Assembly: GCA_002333125.1 (NCBI GenBank)
Contig: DDBM01000023.1
Coordinates: 10,889-16,250 of the forward strand
Length of the DNA stretch: 5,362 bases
Direction: 5' to 3'
Origin: Moraxellaceae bacterium UBA2032
GTDB lineage: Bacteria > Pseudomonadota > Gammaproteobacteria > Pseudomonadales > Moraxellaceae
Part shown: positions 1 to 5,324 of the stretch, in pieces
Numbering within the stretch: position 1 is the first letter of the stretch
How the letters are laid out: every line of letters begins with the position of its first letter
Position numbers and translations under genes: made by a program
Notes under the pieces: model-generated
Database searches by the model: none
Told to the model about the DNA's origin: nothing
Seen by the model: only the letters and a program-made list of their open reading frames with translations

Positions 1-134
1 GCCAATTCGGACACGCCCGTACGCGCACAAGCTGTTTGTAGCGACTGCGGCAGCGATTCTGGCAAAAAGGCGACCCTCTCTCGTAAGCTAATAGAGGCAG
101 TCTTATGGTTAATACCAAGCGCAATAAAGCCCAT
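1..134 (-). CDS. hemA: Glutamyl-tRNA reductase, N-terminal fragment (runs off the left edge)
   Basis: HemA (GluTR) reduces glutamyl-tRNA(Glu) with NADPH to glutamate-1-semialdehyde, the first committed step of C5-pathway tetrapyrrole synthesis in the cytoplasm. Only the first 44 codons and part of a 45th are present. The visible protein starts [20 protein letters not shown], which matches the family's N-terminal signature (LGINHKTA followed by LRER and VAF). The catalytic cysteine of the STCNRTE motif would lie just outside the window. The ATG at 134-132 is the only sensible start, because an in-frame TAG lies eight codons upstream. I see no good Shine-Dalgarno sequence. The gene is divergent from the TPR-lolB-ispE unit, as is usual in Pseudomonadales. 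The family identity is firm. Whether the rest of the gene is intact cannot be seen. Confidence 0.93.
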   Translation of the reverse strand, partial: MGFIALGINHKTASISLRERVAFLPESLPQSLQTACARTGVSEL

Positions 135-168
135 ATAAGGGAAAACTATGATTAGCTAGGGGGTGGCT

Positions 169-197
169 ATTGTGCGCGAAAGTATGTGTTTTTTCAA
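169..197 (-). promoter_or_regulatory. Candidate sigma70 promoter for hemA
   Basis: Read on the minus strand there is a -35 box TTGAAA (197-192, 5 of 6 to consensus), a 17-bp spacer and a -10 box CACAAT (174-169, 4 of 6). The implied transcription start near 162 would give a 5' leader of about 28 nt before the hemA ATG. The spacing and position fit well. It rests on consensus matching alone. I found no equally good promoter for the divergent TPR gene on the plus strand. Confidence 0.4.
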
Positions 198-206
198 ACA
201 GATTAC

Positions 207-225
207 AAAGTCACTACTCGACTTT
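207..225. promoter_or_regulatory. Short perfect dyad in the hemA/TPR divergent intergenic region
   Basis: The hexamers AAAGTC (207-212) and GACTTT (220-225) form a perfect inverted repeat around a 7-bp centre. The dyad lies about 10 bp upstream of the proposed hemA -35 box and 66 bp before the TPR start codon, a position where a regulator could act on either gene. A 6-bp dyad can easily occur by chance, so this is only a candidate operator. Confidence 0.15.
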
Positions 226-290
226 AGGCGCATTGCTTGCGACACTTAGCTAGATTCATGCCTATTTCTTATTATTTTAAATTAGTCATT

Positions 291-1973
291 ATGAAAATTT
301 CAGTCTTTGCACCCTGCATACTTTTGATTACCTTAAGCCTTACGCTTAACCTAAGCCATGCCAACACATCTGACTTAACAGAAAAATCTGCCTCATTTAG
401 CTATGACAGTTTGTATAAGCTCCTAGTAGCAGAAATGGCCTTACAACGCGCCAATGCCCCCCTTGCACTAAGCGAGTACGCTGAACAAGCATTTGCCACA
501 CATGATGAGCAAATTATTGAGCGTGCACTCCAAGTGGCCAATTTTTTACAAGATAGCTCCGCCGCATTACCGCTTGCTAAAGAATGGGTGACGCAGCATC
601 CAGAGCAAAACAAAGCATTTTATCAATTAGCCTATCATGCCTTAAAAACGCAAAACTATACGCAAGCCATGACAGCGATAGATAAACTATTAATGCTTGA
701 GCCAGAAACCGAGCTTGAAGCCTTATTTTTAAGTGCTTACCCTACTAACCCCGAACAACGTCAACACATGTTGGCCGCCTTGCTAGCACTCGAAAAAAAT
801 TACCCTAAAAATCCACATTTATTATTTGCACACGCTTTATTGATTGGTGAAAACGGCGACATCACACAAGCTATCAACTTTATCCAAAAAGCTCAAACAC
901 TTAACCCTAGTAGTATTCCTACCATTTTACTTCATGCACGACTCCTTAGCCTCAACAAAAAACACACACAAGCATTACAAATATTAGCGCAAGCCTTAAA
1001 AAAATATCCCGATAGCCAGCAACTCAACATGCACTATATTCGTGCTTTAATTAGCAACAAAGACTATAGTGCCGCCGAAAAAACCTTAACAAAATTACTG
1101 CTTAAAAATCCACAAAATACCGAAATGCTGTTAATGCATGCCTTATTGTCTTATGACAATAAACATGATGCAGAAGCAACAAGTAGCTTTAAAAAATTAC
1201 TCGCCTTAGAAAGCAATACCAATGAAGCCTATTATTATTTAGCGATGATGACTAAACGCCAAAACAACCTAACAGAAGCCGAAAGCTACCTCAGCCAAAT
1301 CCATGACGGTGAGCGTTTTTTAAATGCACAAGCAGAATTGGCGCAAATTCGCCTTAAAGACCAACGTCAAGTACAAGTTAAACAACAATTTAATGAGGCT
1401 AGACAACGCAACCCCGAAATAGCCAGTACTTTATATGCTTTAGAAGCCGAAGTGTTACGCGAAAATCAACACTTAGAAGAAGCTTATGCCGTGTTAATGG
1501 ATGCCATCAACAAACATCCTCAAGACAATATGTTATTGTTTAGTCGAGCTTTATTATCCGAAAAGCGTAATGATCTAATACAATTTGAATCTGATATGAC
1601 CGAACTTATGAAGCGCGACCCTAATAACGCCAGTTATCTTAATGCCTATGGCTATACCCTAGCCGACCGAACTAGCCGCTTTAAAGAAGCAGATGTCTTA
1701 TTACAAGCCGCGATTAAACTAAAACCTAACGACCCCGCCATTATAGATAGCGTCGGTTGGTTACTTTATAAAAAAGGCTTAACATTTGAAGCGTTAAGCT
1801 ATATTAAAAAAGCCTTTGCCGCCTCTAATGATGAAGAAATTGGCTTACATTTAGCCGAAATTTTATGGGTCAGTGGCTACAAAAGCGAAGCCGCTGCCAT
1901 TTGGCAACAACTACTTAAGCAAAATCCTAAAAGTGAAGCGGTATTAAAACATCGCGCACAGTGGGATAAATAA
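291..1973 (+). CDS. Exported tetratricopeptide-repeat protein upstream of lolB (function unknown)
   Basis: The protein has 560 residues and matches the TPR protein that sits between hemA and lolB in Pseudomonadales (PA4667-type). I do not know an established function. Residues 1-24 look like a Sec signal peptide: Lys2, a hydrophobic core and cleavage after Ser-His-Ala. There is no lipobox. The remainder is a helical solenoid of degenerate TPR units over about 37-560. The clearest lie at 105-138, 175-206, 243-273, 276-307, 312-335 and 445-480, with typical Ala, Tyr and Pro spacing. The C-terminal part (447-540) is the best conserved and includes NAYGYTLADR, DSVGWLLYKKG and a GLHLAEILW-like segment. 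I prefer the ATG at 291 because it begins the signal peptide directly. In-frame TTG 237 and ATG 258 would bury it behind extra residues. No Shine-Dalgarno is evident. lolB starts 3 bp after the stop. A periplasmic scaffold role is inference. Confidence 0.88.
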   Translation: MKISVFAPCILLITLSLTLNLSHANTSDLTEKSASFSYDSLYKLLVAEMALQRANAPLALSEYAEQAFATHDEQIIERALQVANFLQDSSAALPLAKEWVTQHPEQNKAFYQLAYHALKTQNYTQAMTAIDKLLMLEPETELEALFLSAYPTNPEQRQHMLAALLALEKNYPKNPHLLFAHALLIGENGDITQAINFIQKAQTLNPSSIPTILLHARLLSLNKKHTQALQILAQALKKYPDSQQLNMHYIRALISNKDYSAAEKTLTKLLLKNPQNTEMLLMHALLSYDNKHDAEATSSFKKLLALESNTNEAYYYLAMMTKRQNNLTEAESYLSQIHDGERFLNAQAELAQIRLKDQRQVQVKQQFNEARQRNPEIASTLYALEAEVLRENQHLEEAYAVLMDAINKHPQDNMLLFSRALLSEKRNDLIQFESDMTELMKRDPNNASYLNAYGYTLADRTSRFKEADVLLQAAIKLKPNDPAIIDSVGWLLYKKGLTFEALSYIKKAFAASNDEEIGLHLAEILWVSGYKSEAAAIWQQLLKQNPKSEAVLKHRAQWDK

Positions 1974-1976
1974 ATC

Positions 1977-2612
1977 ATGAAAGTTTTTTTAATAACAGCT
2001 ACCACCATCTTATTATTAGGCGGTTGCGCCACTAAAACGCCTGTTATGCTTCCAAGTTCTGCATCATCTCCTATTACTGCCGAAGCCCAAGCCGAGCCGC
2101 CAATTCTTACTCAAGAACAAACTACATGGACTGCCTCAGGTAAGTTTTCGGTGCGTGTTATTGACCAAAATGGTAAAAAGAAAGGAGGTAGCGTCTATTT
2201 TGTGTGGCAACAAAACAACCAAGACTACCAAGTTATTTTAACAGGCCCTTTAGGTCAAGGGCGCACCAGCCTTGTAGGTAATGCTCAATATGTCACCATG
2301 CAAAGCGCTAAAACAGGTGAATTAACGGCAGCCTCTCCCGAAGAGTTGTTTGCACAGTCATTTGGTTGGACTGCACCCGTTTCATATCTTAGATACTGGC
2401 TCAAAGCACAACCAGCCACGCCTGATGCCGTGCCGACTTATGACGCAGAAGGCCAATTACAAAGCCTGCGTGAAGGGCTTTGGCAAGCTGACTTTGTTCA
2501 ATATCAATCTATTAACAATCAATTAATTCCTCAAAAAATCATAGTGACTGGCCCTAATCTGAATATGACACTATTAATTAGTGACTGGCAACCTAACCTT
2601 AGTGCTTTATAA
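1977..2612 (+). CDS. lolB: Outer-membrane lipoprotein receptor LolB
   Basis: LolB is an outer-membrane lipoprotein that accepts lipoproteins from periplasmic LolA and inserts them into the inner leaflet of the outer membrane. The 211-residue product has a lipoprotein signal peptide ending in LLGGC, giving lipidated Cys17. Ala18 at +2 is not an inner-membrane retention signal. The body follows the LolB fold: WTASGKFSVR (51-60), a YFVWQQ strand (74-79), GPLGQGR (90-96), the VSYLRYWL segment (about 135-142) and a C-terminal strand ending in a DWQPN-like tail. Leu92 in PLG appears to align with E. coli mature Leu68, the protruding residue needed for membrane insertion of cargo. The start lies 3 bp after the TPR gene's stop and lacks a clear Shine-Dalgarno, so translational coupling is likely. 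ispE follows after 1 bp. Codons 69-72 contain an internal AAAGGAGG. Confidence 0.95.
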   Translation: MKVFLITATTILLLGGCATKTPVMLPSSASSPITAEAQAEPPILTQEQTTWTASGKFSVRVIDQNGKKKGGSVYFVWQQNNQDYQVILTGPLGQGRTSLVGNAQYVTMQSAKTGELTAASPEELFAQSFGWTAPVSYLRYWLKAQPATPDAVPTYDAEGQLQSLREGLWQADFVQYQSINNQLIPQKIIVTGPNLNMTLLISDWQPNLSAL

Positions 2613-2613
2613 A

Positions 2614-3471
2614 ATGACTAGTTTTATTTCTTTACCCTCTCCTGCCAAATTAAACCTGTTTTTACACATTACAGGCCGCCGTGCGGATGGTTATCACAAT
2701 CTACAAACGATTTTTCAATTTTTAGATTACAGCGATACTTTAAATTTTAGTTTGCGTGACGATGGTAAAATCACACTAAGTCCAGCACTAACAGATGTTG
2801 CTTTTGATGACAATTTGATTGTGAAAGCAGCAAAAACCTTACAACAGGCCAGCCAATGCCCTTTGGGTGTGGATATTCAACTTAACAAACAAATTCCTAT
2901 GGGTGCAGGCTTAGGTGGTGGCTCATCTAATGCAGCTACTACCTTATTAGCACTTAATGTTTTATGGCAACTTAACTGGACAAATCAGCAATTAGCACAG
3001 CTTGGCTTACCCCTAGGTGCAGACGTACCTATCTTTATTTTTGGTCATAGCGCATGGGCCGAAGGCATTGGTGAACACTTAACCCCCCTACCACTGGCCG
3101 AAAATGCCTATTTAATACTCACACCTGCTTGCAAAATAAGCACTCGTGAGATTTTTTCACATCCGTCGTTGACAAGGGATTCGACTCCGATTAAAGTAGC
3201 GGCCTCCGAAGCGCAGGATGGTCGAAATGACTGCGAAAGTGTGGTAAAAGCACTTTATCCTGCCGTTGATGATGCACTGTCTTGGTTGAGACAGTACGGT
3301 AAAGGAAAGTTAACAGGAACAGGTTCTTGTGTCTTTCTGGCGTGTGGTAGCCTTGAGCAAGCACAAAAATTATTAAATGAATCTCCATTTGATGGTTTTG
3401 TGGCAAAGGGTCAAAATACATCACCTACTCACCAAGAGTTGCTGCTGCTATCAAAAAAAAGCAACACATAG
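2614..3471 (+). CDS. ispE: 4-diphosphocytidyl-2-C-methyl-D-erythritol kinase
   Basis: IspE phosphorylates the 2-hydroxyl of CDP-methylerythritol with ATP, the fourth step of the MEP isoprenoid pathway, and is a cytoplasmic GHMP kinase. The 285-residue length is close to E. coli's 283. Visible motifs are PSPAKLNLFLHITGRRADGY at 8-27 with catalytic Lys12, the ATP loop PMGAGLGGGSSNA at 95-107, LGADVP with catalytic Asp137, AEGIGE at 149-154, NDCE at 205-208, KLTGTGSCVF at 232-241 and FVAKGQN near 262-268. The ATG at 2614 lies 1 bp after the lolB stop. An in-frame GTG at 2581 would add 11 unconserved residues inside lolB and is rejected. No Shine-Dalgarno is seen, so reinitiation after lolB is probable. 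The stretch around residues 184-210 is GC-richer than its surroundings. The C-terminal tail is lysine-rich, encoded across a run of eight A's. Confidence 0.96.
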   Translation: MTSFISLPSPAKLNLFLHITGRRADGYHNLQTIFQFLDYSDTLNFSLRDDGKITLSPALTDVAFDDNLIVKAAKTLQQASQCPLGVDIQLNKQIPMGAGLGGGSSNAATTLLALNVLWQLNWTNQQLAQLGLPLGADVPIFIFGHSAWAEGIGEHLTPLPLAENAYLILTPACKISTREIFSHPSLTRDSTPIKVAASEAQDGRNDCESVVKALYPAVDDALSWLRQYGKGKLTGTGSCVFLACGSLEQAQKLLNESPFDGFVAKGQNTSPTHQELLLLSKKSNT

Positions 3472-3475
3472 TTGC
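3453..3475 (-). terminator. Candidate weak minus-strand terminator at the ispE 3' end
   Basis: Read on the minus strand, a perfect 5-bp stem GCAAC/GTTGC (3475-3471 with 3465-3461) closes a 5-nt loop and is followed at once by eight T's (3460-3453). This has the form of an intrinsic terminator pointing into ispE from the right. No minus-strand gene ends here, so its only role would be to stop antisense transcription. The stem is short, and the T-run also encodes lysine codons of ispE, so chance is a real alternative. Confidence 0.2.
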
Positions 3476-3482
3476 ACGCTAC

Positions 3483-3557
3483 AGGGGTGTCGCCAAGCGG
3501 TAAGGCAGCGGGTTTTGATCCCGCCATGCGTTGGTTCGAATCCAGCCACCCCTGCCA
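3483..3557 (+). tRNA. tRNA-Gln, anticodon UUG
   Basis: A complete 75-nt tRNA with encoded CCA. The acceptor stem AGGGGTG (3483-3489) pairs with CACCCCT (3547-3553), followed by discriminator G (3554) and CCA (3555-3557). The D-stem is GCC/GGC (3492-3494, 3504-3506). The anticodon stem is GCGGG/CCCGC (3508-3512, 3520-3524) around loop TTTTGAT with anticodon TTG (3515-3517), then A37 and U38. The variable region is 5 nt. The T-stem GTTGG/CCAGC has one G-U pair and loop TTCGAAT. It decodes CAA and, by wobble, CAG. Glutamine features G73, U35, G36, A37 and U38 are present. The first pair is A1-U72 rather than the U1-A72 of E. coli tRNA-Gln. It starts 11 bp after ispE with no convincing promoter of its own, so it may be processed from the upstream operon transcript. 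Confidence 0.97.
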
Positions 3558-3570
3558 TATTTCCTTATTT

Positions 3571-3616
3571 AGAGAAAATAATAATAACTTGATGTTAATC
3601 CTGTTGTTATCTCTCT
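3571..3616 (+). other. Imperfect hairpin in the prs leader
   Basis: In the 83-bp gap between tRNA-Gln and prs, AGAGA (3571-3575) can pair with TCTCT (3612-3616). After a small internal bulge, ATAATAATA (3578-3586) pairs with positions 3602-3610 using two G-U pairs. The loop is about 15 nt. The stem is AT-rich and only moderately convincing, and there is no T-run after it. I see no strong promoter or terminator in this gap. The pairing sides are low-complexity (ATAATAATAA and a CT repeat), so it may be coincidental. Confidence 0.2.
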
Positions 3617-3640
3617 CTACTTTAGACAGTGTAAAGCAAA

Positions 3641-4591
3641 ATGCCTAATCTGGTCGTCTTTACTGGCAATGCCAATCCCCAACTTGCAAAAAACGTCGTT
3701 GACCGTCTTCATATTCCTTTAGGTGCTGCTCAAGTTTCCTGTTTTTCTGATGGCGAAATCTCCATCGAAATCAATGAAAATGTGCGCGGTAAAGACGTTT
3801 TTATTATTCAATCTACTTGTGCGCCTACCAATGACAATTTAATGGAATTAATTGTCATGGCTGATGCCTTGCGTCGTGCCAGTGCGGGTCGTATTACAGC
3901 GGTTGTGCCATATTTTGGTTATGCACGCCAAGACCGTCGTCCGCGTTCTGCGCGTGTGCCGATTACCGCCAAAGTCGTTGCCGATATGATTACCTCAGTC
4001 GGGATTGACCGTGTATTAACGATTGATTTACATGCCGACCAAATTCAAGGTTTTTTTGATATTCCTGTTGATAATATTTATGGCTCGCCCATTTTATTAG
4101 CTGATTTACAAAAACAACCTTTTGATAATTTAATGATTGTTTCGCCTGACGTGGGCGGTGTAGTTCGCGCGCGTGCTGTCGCCAAACAATTAGGCGAAGT
4201 CGATTTGGCGATTATTGATAAACGCCGTGCGCGTGCCAATGAGTCGCAAGTAATGCATATTATTGGTGATGTATCAGGCCGTGACTGTGTCATCGTAGAT
4301 GATATGGTTGATACCGCAGGTACATTATGCAAAGCCGCCGCCGCGTTAAAACAACATGGTGCGCGTCGTGTGGTTGCTTATTGTACTCATCCTGTTTTAT
4401 CGGGTGCGGCAATTACTAACATTATGAACTCCGAAATGGATGAGTTGGTTGTAACCGACACTATCCCGTTATCTGCCGAAGCCCAAGCTTGTGGCCGTAT
4501 TCGTCAATTGTCTTTAGCCCCCTTATTGGCCGAAACAGTACGTCGTATTAATAACGAAGAATCTATCAGCGCGATGTTTGAATTATTTTAA
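3641..4591 (+). CDS. prs: Ribose-phosphate pyrophosphokinase (PRPP synthetase)
   Basis: Prs transfers pyrophosphate from ATP to ribose 5-phosphate, giving PRPP for purine, pyrimidine, histidine, tryptophan and NAD synthesis. It is a cytoplasmic homohexamer of class I. The 316 residues compare with 315 in E. coli and align nearly end to end. Motifs seen are [16 protein letters not shown] (35-50), [13 protein letters not shown] (58-70), [10 protein letters not shown] (91-100), the catalytic [11 protein letters not shown] (129-139, His131), the flexible-loop DKRRARAN (193-200, Lys194 and Arg196) and the PRPP-binding DDMVDTAGT (220-228). The C-terminus carries the conserved [11 protein letters not shown]. 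The ATG at 3641 gives the canonical N-terminus [10 protein letters not shown]. Upstream bases are AT-rich with no good Shine-Dalgarno. It may be transcribed from the operon through the tRNA or from an unrecognised leader promoter. It ends at a strong terminator. Confidence 0.97.
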   Translation: MPNLVVFTGNANPQLAKNVVDRLHIPLGAAQVSCFSDGEISIEINENVRGKDVFIIQSTCAPTNDNLMELIVMADALRRASAGRITAVVPYFGYARQDRRPRSARVPITAKVVADMITSVGIDRVLTIDLHADQIQGFFDIPVDNIYGSPILLADLQKQPFDNLMIVSPDVGGVVRARAVAKQLGEVDLAIIDKRRARANESQVMHIIGDVSGRDCVIVDDMVDTAGTLCKAAAALKQHGARRVVAYCTHPVLSGAAITNIMNSEMDELVVTDTIPLSAEAQACGRIRQLSLAPLLAETVRRINNEESISAMFELF

Positions 4592-4600
4592 ATACACATT

Positions 4601-4656
4601 TTAGGATTTACGCGGTTATTGCTTATTTCGGCAGCATGCGTAAGTCCTAATTTTTT
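4601..4656 (+). terminator. Rho-independent terminator of prs
   Basis: Starting 10 nt after the prs stop, a 13-bp stem (4601-4613 with 4638-4650, one T-G wobble) is followed directly by six T's (4651-4656). The 24-nt loop could form a small inner stem (TGC with GCA). Stem base TTAGGA/TCCTAA and stem top ACGC/GCGT are clearly complementary. This should end most transcription from the upstream operon, making rplY-pth largely a separate unit or one fed by partial read-through. Confidence 0.85.
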
Positions 4657-4712
4657 GACTCTTTTCATGTTGAAGAGAGTTTTACCCTCGGTATCTGGTC
4701 GCAAGATACCGA
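4657..4712 (+). promoter_or_regulatory. Two tandem hairpins in the rplY 5' region (candidate bL25 leader)
   Basis: Hairpin A spans 4657-4681: GACTCTTTTC pairs with GAAGAGAGTT (10 bp including two G-U pairs) around loop ATGTT. Hairpin B spans 4688-4712: TCGGTATCT pairs perfectly with AGATACCGA (9 bp) around loop GGTCGCA. B ends six bases before the GGAG ribosome site. Neither is followed by a T-run, so they are not terminators. In E. coli, rplY translation is known to be feedback-repressed through its 5' UTR. Whether this structure does the same job is inference. No clear promoter was found: TTGACT at 4655-4660 lacks a matching -10 box. CCTAAT at 4646-4651 is a possible -10 but has no good -35, and it would start the RNA close to hairpin A. 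Confidence 0.45.
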
Positions 4713-4718
4713 ATCTTT

Positions 4719-4722
4719 GGAG
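4719..4722 (+). promoter_or_regulatory. Ribosome binding site of rplY
   Basis: GGAG lies 7 nt before the ATG at 4730 and is the clearest Shine-Dalgarno in the window. It decides the rplY start: in-frame codons further upstream (back to 4619) lie inside the prs terminator and leader hairpins and have no such site. Confidence 0.8.
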
Positions 4723-4729
4723 ACTAACC

Positions 4730-5314
4730 ATGTCCGCAATATTTAGCTTAACCGCTGCTAGCCGTACTGATGAAGGGAAAGGTGCGAGCCGCCGCCTTCG
4801 CCATGCGCAACAAGTTCCTGCCATTATTTATGGTGCAGGTCAAGATCCTCAATCTGTCTCTATTCCTTTTAAAGAATTAGTTAAGGCACTTGAAAGCGAA
4901 GCTTTTTACTCGCATATTTTGACTTTAACCGTTGATGGCCAAGCTCAACAAGCGGTATTAAAAGCATTGCAACGTCACCCTGCTAAAAACTTTCCTATGC
5001 ATGCTGACTTTTTGCGTGTTGATGCTGCACGTGAAATCACTATGCGCATACCTATACATTACATCAATCAAGAGTCTTGTGTTGGCGTAAAAACTGAAGG
5101 TGGGGTTGTTTCTATTATCTCTACTGATGTAGAAATCTCCTGTTTACCTAAAGATTTGCCTGAGTACTTGACAGTTGATTTTGCTGCGATACACGTAGGT
5201 ACAACATTGCACTTGTCCGATTTAATTTTACCTGCTGGCGTGGAAATTCCACAATTAGCATTGGGTCATAGCTATGATCAACCAATTGCTAACGTTCATA
5301 AAGCCGCTGTTTAA
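4730..5314 (+). CDS. rplY: 50S ribosomal protein bL25, long Ctc form
   Basis: bL25 binds the loop E region of 5S rRNA in the large subunit. This is the two-domain form (L25/general stress protein Ctc, TL5-like) with 194 residues, unlike the roughly 94-residue E. coli protein. The N-terminal RNA-binding domain covers about 5-97 and shows GKGASRRLR (17-25), VPAIIYG (29-35), LKALQRHP (77-84) and HADFLRVD (91-98). The C-terminal beta-rich CTC domain covers about 99-190 and shows IPIHYIN, GVKTEGGVV (119-127), CLPKDLPEYLTVD (138-150) and GTTLHLSDL (157-165). The start at ATG 4730 is fixed by the GGAG site and the family's N-terminus. Its upstream region is structured, suggesting its own control. 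pth follows after 10 bp, so the two are probably cotranscribed. Confidence 0.95.
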   Translation: MSAIFSLTAASRTDEGKGASRRLRHAQQVPAIIYGAGQDPQSVSIPFKELVKALESEAFYSHILTLTVDGQAQQAVLKALQRHPAKNFPMHADFLRVDAAREITMRIPIHYINQESCVGVKTEGGVVSIISTDVEISCLPKDLPEYLTVDFAAIHVGTTLHLSDLILPAGVEIPQLALGHSYDQPIANVHKAAV

Positions 5315-5324
5315 GGTTTAATTT

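Noticed and set aside
237..290. Upstream TTG (237) or ATG (258) start for the TPR protein
   Set aside because: Both place extra residues before a signal peptide that starts cleanly at the ATG at 291. Neither has a ribosome site.
2581..2613. GTG start for ispE 33 bp upstream of the chosen ATG
   Set aside because: It would add 11 residues not found in the family and overlap lolB. The ATG at 2614 puts the PSPAKLNLF motif at its usual position.
3164..3238. In-frame palindromic element inserted in ispE
   Set aside because: From memory of E. coli IspE, the distance from the IF motif to NDCE is the same length, so an insertion is unlikely. It is kept only as a low-interest compositional finding.
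3535..3557. Phage or island attachment site at the tRNA-Gln 3' end
   Set aside because: No second copy of the tRNA 3' end and no integrase gene occur in the window. The neighbours are conserved housekeeping genes.
3377..3592. A plus-strand open frame running across the ispE end and the tRNA gene
   Set aside because: It overlaps ispE out of frame and reads straight through a well-formed tRNA-Gln. The product resembles nothing and has no ribosome site.
4078..4332. Minus-strand open frames opposite prs, the TPR gene, ispE and rplY
   Set aside because: They lie fully or mostly inside well-identified genes on the other strand, have no recognisable motifs and no ribosome sites.
4655..4685. rplY promoter with TTGACT as the -35 box
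   Set aside because: The -35 is good, but no acceptable -10 box occurs at 15-19 bp spacing, and the T's belong to the terminator tract.
4619..4729. Upstream extension of rplY by 37 codons
   Set aside because: This segment is the prs terminator and leader hairpins. GGAG at 4719-4722 and the family N-terminus fix the start at 4730.
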